From Larix sibirica (lineage: Eukaryota; Streptophyta; Pinopsida; Pinales; Pinaceae), in contig NWUY0300030964.1 of NCBI GenBank assembly GCA_004151065.3, positions 37,415-51,017 on the forward strand: a stretch of DNA of 13,603 bases. The letters are read 5' to 3'. This document shows positions 1-8,922 of the stretch, piece by piece. Within the stretch, counting starts at the first letter, position 1. The number at the start of each line of letters is the position of its first letter. Under the pieces are notes generated by a model. The model was not told the DNA's origin, did no database searches, and saw nothing but the letters and a program-made list of their open reading frames with translations. Made by a program: the position numbers and the translations under genes.

Positions 1-625
1 TTAGTGAAATTAGAGATATTCTTTAATATCATGATGATCATGCTATGTAACAAGTTCATTGAGTGAACCCCCATGAACCAACACCATATTGAATCATAGA
101 GACAAAGGAACTAGCTTATCGAGATGATAACCTCACTTGATTAAATGAATGGTAGGACCTCAACGTGAGTTTTATGAATAATAATTTCATTACTATCATT
201 TGGTGCCAGAGTCCTTCTTTGACGATGATTGGACTTCATACATATGAACTACTATTTGATATATAAATTTTGGAATCTGAAACATTTAAACTATTTTAAA
301 TGCATACGTTCATTGTTTAGTGTTTATGCTTATTATGAAAATTGAAGTTAATTAGTACTTAGAAGAGGTTTTGTTGATGTTAAATTGTTAATATAATCTA
401 TTTTTATGGACTTATCAAAATTAGCACACTAAGAGTAAGTTGAAGCCTTTTTATTTCATAAAATAGTCTTTTATGAACACTCATTTTGCTTTGATTCTAC
501 GAGGACCTATAGCGTTGGTCTAACGCGGAACATTCAGAAACCTTTATTTTTAGAGTAACGTTAGTATAATGTGGAAGAACGTTGTTCGTGTAACACGAAA
601 AAAATGAGATATTAACATATATGTC

Positions 626-682
626 AAAGGCAAGTTAAAAAAGAATTAAAATATATAAAAGGCACGTTAAAAAGGAATGAAA
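626..682. repeat. Short degenerate tandem repeat, period 32 bp
   Basis: Two 25-base copies (626-650 and 658-682) both start AAAGGCA and continue with GTTAAAAA. They differ at 3 of 25 positions and are separated by the AT spacer ATATATA. No function is evident. Replication slippage in AT-rich DNA would explain it. Confidence 0.55.
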
Positions 683-842
683 AGAGACGTTAATGAACGA
701 TGAGTTAATGGACAATTAATCATAGATTTAGAAAAATCGTCAATAAGACCGACAGTTAAGAGCCTAAATGCCGTAGAGCTTTAAGTAATTCTTGTTTTTT
801 GAAAGCCATGTAAAATATATAATGGAAGTACACGAACCACCG

Positions 843-891
843 GAATAAGTCTTATGATATGGCATGGTCCGGTGAATAAGCCATGATATGG
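843..891. repeat. Short imperfect direct repeat, period 31 bp
   Basis: GAATAAG followed by ATGATATGG occurs at 843-862 and again at 874-891, with a two-base length difference between copies. It is probably a small local duplication. No function is evident. Confidence 0.45.
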
Positions 892-1261
892 ATTATTCAA
901 CTGACTCCTAGAAAATGCCAAGGATCAGATAGCCTAGAGTTTTATCGAGCTCGAAAGAATCATAAGATGGAAAATTCATGGTATTATCGAGAAATTGTCT
1001 ATCCTAAAGGAAAGTGTGACATTTGAGCAGAAAAAAGTCAAGTGTGAAAAATAATAAGAAGAATGAAAATGTGAAAAATGAGTGGAAGATGCCAATTTTG
1101 AAGAAGAAGGCCGAAGGAGATTCGGGTTCTTTAGAGAATTTATGACCAGAGTGGGTCTAGTTTGCAGGTTTCCCAATTGGAACTAAACTTGCATGATCAT
1201 TTGACAGTGCAGGAGGCTTTGGAAAATTCCCTTGGCTGAGCCTCAACATTTTGCAGTTCAA

Positions 1262-1479
1262 TTTTTTTTAGAAAGAAAAAAACAAACTTGTTATTTTAAG
1301 AAGTAAAATCAACGTTACATCGGATTTTTCAGTGCTTATACATGGTTCAAAGTCGTTCTGCACGAAGCGATTGACAATATCCTTCCAGAACAGGTCGTCT
1401 GAGACAGTCTACAAAAAAGAATGACTACATGAGCCCCAAAAGCTATGCCAGTGAATACTAAGTCCATCATATAGAGAGC
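1262..1479 (-). other. LINE 3' UTR and A tail
   Basis: Read on the minus strand, about 210 bases separate the likely ORF2 stop (1482-1480) from a run of eight A (1269-1262). No open frame or conserved motif is visible between them. The A run marks the priming end used in target-primed reverse transcription. A T-rich stretch with interspersed C precedes it. Confidence 0.7.
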
Positions 1480-1569
1480 TCAAAAAGAAAGGGAGCGATA
1501 AACACTAAAGGGTAATTCCTGCGCCCACATTAGAACGCCTTTAAGTGCCCCCACATCTACAGCCCTGTT

Positions 1570-2010
1570 GTCACTGAATTTCACGAAGTGAAGGAGTCCG
1601 TCCATAGGCCCAATTGTTTACTTTGAAAGCTTGTCGGCCTCCATGTTTGCTTCATGAAAGATATGAGTGCAACTTAACTGAGCAAAGGATTTCTTTAACC
1701 TGCTAATGTCGTTTTCCAAGGTCTCCAAAAGCAGAACCCTGATCTGGTGATAGCCGTTAAACCAATTTTTTACCACATGTTAATCTCCGAAGATAGATAA
1801 GGAGAAGTTACCCCTCCGGAAAACGAACCATAGTAGGCATCGTAGAGCAAGCAACTCTGCTTTGAGGGAGTCCCTAGTTCCAATGCCCACCTGAATATGA
1901 ATGAAGTGGTCCTTGCGAATATAAAATACAATACCAACTCCACAGATATTCGACTTAGATGCGCCATCAAAGAAACCGTAGATGTTCCCTTCCTCCAAAC
2001 GCGGAAAGGA
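1570..2010 (-). pseudogene. ORF2 C-terminal ribonuclease H domain
   Basis: An RNase H domain of the plant LINE type follows the finger. The four acidic positions can be assigned: Asp in FFDGAS (codon 1968-1966), Glu in KAELLAL (1857-1855), Asp in IFGD (1785-1783) and Asp in HEANMEADKLS (1635-1633). The TAA at 1782-1780 interrupts the domain directly after the third acid, and another TAA at 1620-1618 follows the fourth. The domain would cut the RNA strand of RNA/DNA hybrids during element copying. Only some plant and algal L1-like lineages carry it, which helps to place the element. Confidence 0.85.
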
Positions 2011-2269
2011 AATCTGTCTGTGTTTCACCTTGCGCCCAACCTCCGAGTAATCCCTCCACCAAAGAAAAATTCTTCTGCAAGTTGACGAGGCCTGTGGTAA
2101 AAGGTTGTTAAAAATTCCATCATTCCTAGTTCTCCAGTTGCCATCTATAATGAACATTAGCAGCATTTTGCATTTTCCACACTGACTAGGCCAGTTAACC
2201 AGGCACTCATTGAAGTTGTTACCTTTCCAAACATCAGGAAAATAAACCCTGCTACGTAATTCCATCCAC

Positions 2270-3427
2270 ACTTCTTTCACAAAGCGGCAGTGAACAAAGA
2301 TGTGAGTTGTGCCTTCAACTTCCGCACAACATAGGATGCATAGACCGGGCCCATGAAAACCTCTTCTCTGTAGATTAAACCAGGTAAGGATTTTATCGTG
2401 CAACCATAACCAGAGAAAACACTTGAGCTTAATTGGTAATTCCCATCGCCATAGTTTAGAGAACCACCACTGTGGAGCTCGATGCGTGTATAAGTCGCAG
2501 AGCACCAGATTATAGACTTTTTTCACAGATAACACTCCTTTAGACCCAGGTCCATCCCAAAGCAGGACATCATCTGAATCCGTCAGCTTAATACTGGCAA
2601 CTGAGAGGTTGGTGATATAATATTCCCACGTCTATGTCCAATGTCACAGAAGATCCAATTCAGTAGAATTCTTTAATCAGCCCCTCGGGGAGAGAAAAAG
2701 AGCCCCCGTATGCTAAGAAGGGGTTAATACCAATTAAGAGTTCAGACCCTCTCCCCACCTTCCACTTGAGCCAAGGACCAATGTACCGGATAGTGACAAT
2801 AAGACTGCACCAAATAGTAGAAACAAAGGTGCGAGTAGACTTCGGATTACGTAACCAATGGAGCACAATAGGGGTTTTCAGGTATTTAGACCGGATTACG
2901 CGACTCCGTAAGCCATCATCCATTAATGCCCTCCAAAAACGTTTAGTCAGCATCGCCAAGTTGAAGCATTCCAAATTTTTTAGTCCCCAGCCCCCAGAAC
3001 ACTTAGGCCAAGATAAGTCCTTCCAAGTTACCAAGTGCCACTTCTTCGTTGAAAACTTTCCCGATGAGATGAAACGAAAGAGCTTACTACAGATAGAGTT
3101 AATGACTGAAGTCAGCATTTTCCTCGGGCCAAACCAGTAAACAGGAATGCTTTGAATAACAGATTGGGACAGAATGAGACGTCCACCCAATGAGAGCCAT
3201 CTTAGAGACCAATTGTTGATCCGACGGTCGATTTTCTGGAGTAGCCATCGCCAATCCCCAACCTTATAACAGTTGGATTTCAAGAAACACCCCAAATACT
3301 TGAAGCTGACATTAATGAGGTCAAAATCATAAGGAAAAGACAATTTCATGGAGTCGATGACCCCTTCATCTTTGCAATTGTACAGGAAGGAATATTTTTC
3401 AGCGCTTATTACCATCCCTAAAGCCAA
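2270..3427 (-). pseudogene. ORF2 post-RT region with Cys/His finger (zf-RVT type)
   Basis: From 3427 down, the frame stays open for 255 codons and carries FKYLGCFL, LSLGGRLIL, PKCSGGWGLKN and NLAMLTKRFWRAL, the usual thumb/connection sequence of plant LINE ORF2. It closes at 2660, and a frame change must lie between there and about 2635. The sequence resumes as WDGPGSKGVLSVKKVYN, leading into the finger: C-I-L-C, then H-I-F-V-H-C, then F-V-K-E-V-W at about 2342-2270. This is the zf-RVT pattern found in plant LINE proteins, presumably used for nucleic-acid binding. Confidence 0.85.
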
Positions 3428-4320
3428 ACAAAACTCTTCAAATATGAATTTATAATTTAACCATTCTGTGATAGAAGCTGACCAAAAATCAACATGTCGT
3501 CCACAAAAAGAAGGTGTCTAATCACCAGATCTATGGTGATTCGAATGCCACCAATTTTGTTGTCCTATTTCGATGCGTGGATAAGCCTACTTAATCCCTT
3601 GATCACCAAAATAAATAGGAGCGGGGAGAGCGGACATCCCTACCTGATGTCGTGGTTGCAAGAGAGGAAATTGGATGGAGCTCCATTGACCAAGACCACA
3701 AAGCGAGTCGAAGAGATGCAAGCCATGATCCACTGCACAATATTAACCGGAATGCCAATATGAATAAGGATGAGATGGATACATGACCAGCCCAGATGGT
3801 CATAGGATTTGTTAAGATCCATATTAAGGATAAAGGCCTGCAAGTCCTTAATCTTTATCGAGTGCAAACATTCTTGTGCCACCCCGACCGCGTCCAAGGT
3901 TCGACGATTGAACATAAAACTGAACTGTTCCAAAGAGATATGTCGAGCTAAAAAGGGTTTGATGCACCTCACTATGGTCTTAGATATCAGCTTAAAGATG
4001 GTATTGCATAGTGAGATTGGACAGTAATCACTAAATCATCCGGGCGGTCCTTCTTCGAAATCAAGGCAAGGTAAGTGGCGGTGAGCTTCTTAGGCACCAC
4101 CACATTCAGTCTGGTCTCCTCCACCGCCACTAGAATCTCATGCCCCATCAAATCGAAAAAGTGCAGAAAGAACTCCACTCTCCAACCGTCTGGTCAGGGG
4201 CTTTTCTCCTTGAACAGAGATCCTAATACCTCCTTAAGCTCCTCCAGCGAGACAACAACCTCAATTTCCTTGCCTTCTTCCACATTGAGGAAACAAGGAA
4301 ATAATTAATAATATTCAGCT
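3420..4320 (-). pseudogene. ORF2 reverse transcriptase domain (broken)
   Basis: The conserved blocks can be followed across frames. They include SP-stop-PDGW (TGA at 4196-4194 in place of the usual Gly of SPGPDGW), YLALISKK, then after a one-base loss near 4031 DYCPISLCNTIFKLISK, LEQFSFM, and motif A NMDLNKSYD with its Asp at 3819-3817. Motif B reads R-stop-GCPLSPLLF (TAG at 3642-3640 where Gln is conserved). Motif C, Phe-Val-Asp-Asp, is at 3507-3496 and keeps both catalytic aspartates. A frame change near 3480 follows, after which ASITEW and the thumb start FEEFCLALGM appear. The upstream linker (RALWLANGDSNTRYF, near 4500) is also typical of plant LINEs. Confidence 0.92.
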
Positions 4321-4834
4321 GGGCGGCTAAATTATTGACTCGACCTTGTTGGTAGGAATCACTGAAGTACCTTTCTGCCACCGATTGGATAGACTCGTGG
4401 TCCGTTCTGTAAACACTGTCTTCCCCCATGACTTCCCATATGGTATTCCGATTCCTTCTCTGGTTGGCAAGTTGCTGGAAGTAGCGAGTATTACTATCAC
4501 CGTTTGCAAGCCATAAGGCACGGCTCTCAAGCCTCCATGAATTCTCCTTTTGACCCAAAAGGAGTTCCTTCCGCTTGAAGAGCCCCCACAATATATTACA
4601 ACGTTCAGTGGAGAAGAGATCATCGCCAACCCCCGCTTCAAGAGAAAAAATCTCGGTCTCAATTTTGCATAATTACTCATTATCAGAGAGCTTCTTGGCC
4701 TGCTCCCAGGTCTTCACCTCATATTTCAGGACTTCCAATTTGTGCATTAGAGAATGCATATGAGTAAGGCGGCTTGAAGGAGCTAGGGAATGCCACTTGC
4801 TCGTGACCATATCACAAAACGCCTTCTCCTCCAG

Positions 4835-5561
4835 CCACGTACTGTTGAATTTGAAGGCGTAGGCCAATATGTTGACCTGAAAATTAAACTGAAGAACGAT
4901 GGCCTTATGATCAGAAATTCCTGTGGCCACCCGCCAGGAGTGGAGCCGGCCACCCAAACCCATTAGAGAGTCCTTTACCAAGAAACGATCCAAGTGTTTA
5001 GCGATGCCATTGTGCCAAGTAGGTACCAGCTGAGATGGCAGAACATCCACAAACCCCAAAGAGTTTAAATGATGCTTGAAATAGCCCTAAAGCGGATCCA
5101 CCAGATGAACAGATCCCCACACTTCATCCGCAGATAAGGATCAAGTTCAGATCGCTGCCAATAATCAAATTATGAGACTTAATAACCGGGTTTGTGAATA
5201 TAGAATCCCAAAACTTCTCTCTTTCCCGATAGGGTCCATAAAGGTTTAAAATGTTAACATTCAAGTCCAAACCCTTCAAGGGGCCTTCAAGTAGAATACC
5301 TGCACAGGAAAAGAAGGGCATAAGGTCAGCTTGTAGGGGGTTCCAGGAAGCTAGAAGTCCCTCTGACTGACCATCAGAGTTGGTGCCGCAACATTTCCAA
5401 TGCGGGCGAATATTCGAAAAAAATTTGCAAGCCGTAGAACCAAGATGCATAGTTTCCTATAGGAGAATGACAAAATGATTAACTGTTTCCAAAAAATGTT
5501 TTAAGGCATCCTTTTTGGGTAGGCTTCCAATCCCCCTAATGTTGAAGGATGAAATAAGCAT
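4835..5561 (-). pseudogene. ORF2 AP-type endonuclease domain (broken)
   Basis: In order on the minus strand are FNIRGIG near the start, then stop-Glu-Thr at 5459-5451 where the family has Gln-Glu-Thr (the Glu is a metal ligand), GLLASWN, NLYGP, GSDLNLI with Asp-Leu-Asn at 5153-5145, PTWHNG, LDRFL, and Ser-Asp-His at 4915-4907. The SDH triad is the catalytic end of the exonuclease III/AP endonuclease fold. One extra base near 5137 shifts the frame just after NLIL; reading past it gives SADEVWG, as expected in the family. A TAG at 5087 sits where a Gln codon would fit. Confidence 0.9.
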
Positions 5562-5563
5562 TA
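5559..5563 (-). promoter_or_regulatory. TAATG stop/start overlap between LINE ORF1 and ORF2
   Basis: On the minus strand the ORF1 tail frame ends in TAA (5563-5561). The ORF2 ATG (5561-5559) shares its last A. The tail frame is open for 61 codons above this stop (5746-5564) and the ORF2 start is followed by a good endonuclease N-terminus, so both sides of the junction are supported. A UAAUG overlap is the known termination-reinitiation signal in the silkworm LINE SART1. The same use here is inference. Confidence 0.6.
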
Positions 5564-7241
5564 AGGACCACCGGCCGGGCCATTGTCTGCTCTAAGTGAC
5601 CCAAAGGTAATACAAGGAATCAAATCCCAAGAAAGATCAGAAACTCTACACAGCTTGGGATTAACCCATTTTCCAACCACCCCCCCTTCCCGGCAGTCCT
5701 CTTTAATCTTCCTCCTACCTTCTTCCGGATTGTAATGTTTGAACAGTTAATAGACCCAAAGGATAATCCAGACCTTACATCCCCAATAGACGAGGAGCCC
5801 CCAAATATCGGCAAGGGGACTTTATACGGGTTAGGAGTAGAAAGGGTAAAGGTGTTAGCAGTACCAAACCCTAGGTTGGAAGGGATAGGAGATTCCCCCC
5901 CAGAACCCAGTGCAGAGGCAATAGAGTCTGTAGGTGACAAAGGATTTGGGTCATCAAAACCCACCAACAATTCCATAGAGGGTTCACATCCTAAACCAAT
6001 GGGCTTGACTAAGGCACTAGGAGAGCACGCCAGAGAAACCCTAACACCCCCCCCGGAGCAAGGCAAGTATCTGAGACATTAGGGAATAAAGAACAAGGGG
6101 CTAAAGACAAGGCCTCATCCCTGTAGAGACTCCTAAAACCATCGAACAAACCCTATTTGAAATCGTCAAAGGAAATGGATTTCAAGATAAGGGAAAAGAA
6201 AGATTTAAACTTACGCACACATTCCATAGCCTCCGCCGCATCGTAGGGTATAGGGAGTGTTATAGTTTGAGTAGGGTCCATGGCCAACAGGTATTCTAGA
6301 GAACTCGCATCCGAGCAAGCCGAAGAGCCTTTGCAATCCTATCTTAAATAACCAACGCGGCGACAATTGAAACAATGGAAAGGGATGCGCCAATAATCCA
6401 ACTATTGGGTGAACATCCCATGTTCCCAATTCACTTCGACCTCTACCAGGAATCCCTTAGAAACGTCCACCTCAACCATAACCCTGGGGAACCTACACTC
6501 TGAAACCATGAGAGTACTTTCTTCGATGAGGATGAAACGATCGATAGTATTATAGATGCCCATGAAATCTGGAAATCTCCAGCAATGGAGCGGGAAGTCC
6601 GAAAAGAGCACCCAAAGGTGTCATTTCACTAGTTGTTCCCTTCGAGGGTCGAAGGATGTGTTCCAGCGCTGTAGGACCAGCGAGCCTAATCCCAACACCC
6701 AGAAGGTATCCATAATAACCTGCACTGACTCCTCCGTCAGGAAATGAAAGAAGAACCAACCATTCGAGAGTGAAATAACTCTCGGGACATAATGTATGAT
6801 GGGTTTCGAAGCCTTAATTATCCACTCAACCACCTCCGCTCGACTCAACCTCAAATACTCTAGCTTCCCAACAAGATCTTGAGCCAGCAGGTTTTGGACC
6901 ATATCCATGGTCATGTATCGACCCATTGTACACTGAAAATGAGTCTTAGACGCCTGATCCGCCCTGATGTTTCTCTTGGCCTTCCCATTGGATTGTATAG
7001 GATCCCCTGAGAATGTCGCCACCTTTTCCACTAGAGCCTCCAAGTGTTTTCGTGCCATCTTGTCGAGCGCGCCAATTGCCTGGCTGCCAAAATTGCCCTT
7101 AAACCCACTTATTGACTCACCTTCCTTGCAACATCCGGGAAAAAGGCGTCGAAAGACCAGTGAGGAGTACATCACAGAGGACGTAGGGTTGGCCCTAACC
7201 GAGACTAGCTTGGATGGGGAATCCCCTCCGACATACCCCAT
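5561..7241 (-). pseudogene. LINE ORF1 (gag-like RNA-binding protein), broken
   Basis: ORF1 would package the element RNA. The ATG at 7241-7239 is the first after an upstream in-frame TGA. About 200 codons follow, with LVGKLEYLRLSRAEVVEW, HYVPRVISL, GWFFFHFL and LQRWNTSFDP, the pattern of the plant DUF4283 domain. A frame change near 6618 leads to HLWVLFSDFPLHCW and VMVEVDVSKGF, then a CCHC knuckle at 6374-6333. The Ser/Pro/Gly-rich middle runs from about 6200 to 5750. A frame change falls near the C8 run (plus strand 6047-6054), and another falls before the basic tail (5746-5561, with HYNPEEGRRKIKEDC). TAG stops sit at 6402, 6339 and 6153. Rebuilt length is about 560 codons, normal for plant ORF1. 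Confidence 0.88.
6333..6374 (-). pseudogene. Damaged CCHC zinc knuckle in ORF1
   Basis: The codons read C-F-N-C-R-R-V-G-Y-L-R-stop-D-C, which keeps the exact C-X2-C-X4-[H]-X4-C spacing. The zinc-binding His is Tyr here (TAT at 6350-6348, one C-to-T step from CAT). The third residue after it is a TAG stop (6341-6339). The three cysteines remain. The knuckle binds RNA in the live family; this one would not fold even if it were translated. Confidence 0.85.
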
Positions 7242-7320
7242 CCCAAAATTTCAACAGCAGAGAGAAACACTCGTGAACCAAGGAAGGCCAGACAGGAACA
7301 GACAGCAAAAAACATTAAAA
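7242..7320 (-). other. Probable LINE 5' leader
   Basis: This is the stretch upstream of the ORF1 ATG on the minus strand. It is T-rich and C-rich (GTTTCTCTCTGCTG just above the start), as is common in plant LINE leaders, which often hold the internal promoter. No promoter element can be pinpointed. The outer boundary is not visible: an A-rich stretch on the plus strand (7307-7325) and loss of GC content near 7330 are the only hints. Confidence 0.35.
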
Positions 7321-8181
7321 AAAATGATTTACAATAGGGTTAAAACATAAATTCCCACTTATTTTTACTTGGTTGGTACTGACCAACCCAATTAGGGCTG
7401 GGTGACTCCAAGCCTACTGTAAACCGAGGATAGAACAAGGAAGGAGCTCTAGACCAGAGTGTCGTCACATGAGACAACTCTACGTCAACCTAGTTGCAAG
7501 CGGCCCTCCTCCAAACACCGACCTATCTGTCTAGAGCCCTCTGCCATTACACCAAAAGTGGACTTATGCAAACAAGTGCACATGTTGTCGGATAAAGCTT
7601 CCCTTGCTCATGCGAGGTTCCTATGTTCAACTTGTGGGAATCATATTCCCAAGATATCTATTTTTTCTTTTCAAACATCGGTAGTTTATCTAGATTAAAG
7701 TTTGAGATTCCTTTTTCAATTCTCATAGACATGAGATGTTTCCTTATTAGTCCCTATTGGAAGGTTTGATTGACTAGACATTTTTACAATATATATCATC
7801 TAGACACCATTATTGATGTTGTAATAGGCCTACAACATCAACTAGCCATAAATTATACAATTACAAAGATCACAAATTTGTTTTAATCTTATGCGAAGCA
7901 GAAGTTGACAATAACTTTTAAGAATCCATAAATTAGCAATATAGATTTTGCTCGTAATCTTTATATTGCATTTATCATTCTAGTTTTTTATCAACCTTGT
8001 ACAACACGAAAACTGAGAATTCTTGCTAACAAAATACAATTGTGTCTGTTCTCTCTTGTTAAGGAATTACATTTTATGGAATAAAAAAAGGGGGTCATGC
8101 TCGTCTTGCATGGAGCTTTGGGATTGCCTAAAGAACTTGTAAAGGTAAACCTATGTAGCAAGTTTTACGTGACATTAAAAT
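7321..8181. other. Intergenic region without a supported gene
   Basis: I see no recognisable domain. A plus-strand open stretch of 79 codons (7459-7698) resembles no family I know. A small perfect hairpin lies at 7371-7388 (GGTTGGT, 4-base loop, ACCAACC). From about 7700 the DNA becomes AT-rich. Confidence 0.5.
7371..7388. repeat. Short perfect inverted repeat
   Basis: Seven-base arms GGTTGGT and ACCAACC flank the loop ACTG. It lies about 50 bases outside the presumed LINE 5' end. No run of T follows, so nothing supports a terminator. It is probably incidental. Confidence 0.35.
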
Positions 8182-8207
8182 TCAAAAAGCATAACTGTGA
8201 GAAAAAC

Positions 8208-8249
8208 TTGAATTGAGAGTTAGAAAAGAGATTGAATTGAGAGTTAGAA
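8208..8249. repeat. Perfect 18-bp direct repeat, period 24 bp
   Basis: TTGAATTGAGAGTTAGAA occurs at 8208-8225 and again, unchanged, at 8232-8249, separated by AAGAGA. It is a recent-looking local duplication in noncoding DNA. No function is evident. Confidence 0.65.
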
Positions 8250-8512
8250 TTCTGAAATCATCCATTATCATTTGCTCTGACCTTTCCCACTGTTCACTAT
8301 GAATTTTGAAAGTATTTATACATGGTGCTTTTTCAAAATTTAAGAAGGAAATTATTTTAGGATCCATACATCCTCAAATGATGTTGATGCTGTTCACATG
8401 TCCAAGATGAACACCACAGTGACTAAATGAAAAAGAGCAAGAAAAATGACCTTTCAAGTTGACAATGACAACAAGCTTTTGATGTAGAGGCATATTGTCG
8501 AGATCCATTCAA

Positions 8513-8902
8513 CTACCTTTGCTTCAAAATCGACTTTCTTGCCTCTTGGAACATTTTAGATGCAATTATATCTTCAACACCCTGTGCGTGTTGTTGATGA
8601 AGGGACATAGTAGCAATTGATGAGGTATGCATGTAGCTCTTGGCCGCCCAAAGCTTTAATGGATGAAATAGGATAAGATGGCTCTTTTTAAAGCACGAGC
8701 ATGTTGGATGGGTTTTGTTGTTGTGGGGGATAGAGGAGGGAAATGGAAGTTCAAGGTGGTGGGAGGTGGTCGCACAAGGGAGATGAGTAAATGGTGGATC
8801 AAGGGGTTGAACCAGGGCAAAGAGGGAAGATAAGTTAGGATTCGAGGGGAATCCTAATCCTAAGAAAATATCCCCAAAGCTAAGATCCACATTAAAATCC
8901 AA
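8513..8902 (-). CDS. Doubtful open reading frame, unknown product
   Basis: A 129-codon frame is open on the minus strand, but it has no ATG at its upstream end (the first codon given is TTG). The translation is rich in Ser, Pro, His and Leu in the first half. The end is more polar (QGVEDIIASKMFQEARKS). No domain, signal peptide or transmembrane segment is clear, and no intron borders or neighbouring exons could be tied to it. The local GC content is higher than in the DNA on either side, so it could be an exon fragment or part of an unknown repeat. Chance is also likely. Confidence 0.15.
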   Translation of the reverse strand: MDFNVDLSFGDIFLGLGFPSNPNLSSLFALVQPLDPPFTHLPCATTSHHLELPFPSSIPHNNKTHPTCSCFKKSHLILFHPLKLWAAKSYMHTSSIATMSLHQQHAQGVEDIIASKMFQEARKSILKQR

Positions 8903-8922
8903 GGATTAGTTAAGGATTTGTT

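Larger units (their letters stand above)
1..1261. other. AT-rich flank without a gene
   Basis: I see no coding region here. Open frames are short and lack recognisable motifs, and the DNA is AT-rich with many A and T runs. It holds two small degenerate direct repeats, listed separately. The flank ends where the A tail of the minus-strand LINE begins (T run at 1262 on the plus strand), so it is the DNA lying 3' of the LINE insertion. Confidence 0.6.
1480..5561 (-). pseudogene. LINE ORF2 polyprotein, broken (endonuclease, reverse transcriptase, RNase H)
   Basis: ORF2 would nick the chromosomal target, copy the element RNA and remove the RNA strand. The ATG at 5561-5559 overlaps the ORF1 stop and starts MLISSFNIRGIGS, a typical AP-endonuclease N-terminus. 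About 1,360 codons follow, a usual length for plant ORF2 with RNase H. In-frame stops lie at 5457 (TAG), 5087 (TAG), 4673 (TAA), 4194 (TGA), 3640 (TAG), 3565 (TAG), 2632 (TAG), 1780 (TAA) and 1618 (TAA). Frame changes are inferred near 5137, 4296, 4031, 3480 and 2660, because family-like sequence resumes in another frame at each place. The end is taken as the TGA at 1482-1480; the true stop could be nearer 1618. The damage is spread over every domain, so this is an old dead copy and not a recent truncation. Confidence 0.93.
1262..7320 (-). mobile_element. Degenerate full-length plant L1-type LINE retrotransposon
   Basis: The minus strand carries every part of a plant L1-superfamily LINE in the right order. 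These are a short leader, ORF1 with a DUF4283-like region and CCHC knuckle, ORF2 with AP endonuclease, reverse transcriptase, a C-terminal Cys/His finger and ribonuclease H, a 3' UTR and an A tail. The total length of about 6 kb fits a complete copy. The frames are broken by about a dozen stops and at least seven frameshifts, so the copy cannot transpose on its own. The 3' end is fixed by the A tail. The 5' end is estimated from the distance above the ORF1 start and could lie some tens of bases either way. I could not find a convincing target-site duplication. The element is more GC-rich than its AT-rich surroundings. Confidence 0.93.

Noticed and set aside
1897-4763. Several plus-strand open frames of 60-124 codons across 1.9-4.8 kb
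   Set aside because: They lie antisense to clear LINE domains and have no motifs of their own.
5735-6082. Plus-strand open frame of 115 codons rich in Pro and Gly
   Set aside because: It mirrors the Ser/Pro/Gly-rich middle of LINE ORF1 on the other strand.
6967-7350. Plus-strand open frame of 127 codons
   Set aside because: It is antisense to the ORF1 N-terminal region and leader, with no recognisable domain.
1226-7356. AAATTCCC at 1226-1233 and 7349-7356 as the LINE target-site duplication
   Set aside because: The left copy is about 30 bases away from the A tail, and eight AT-rich bases match easily by chance.
7371-7388. Hairpin as a terminator or a transposon inverted end
   Set aside because: It has no T tract, no partner end and no target duplication.
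7459-7698. Plus-strand open frame of 79 codons with a CSTCGNH stretch
   Set aside because: One CXXC pair is not enough for a zinc finger. There is no homologue I know and no gene structure around it.
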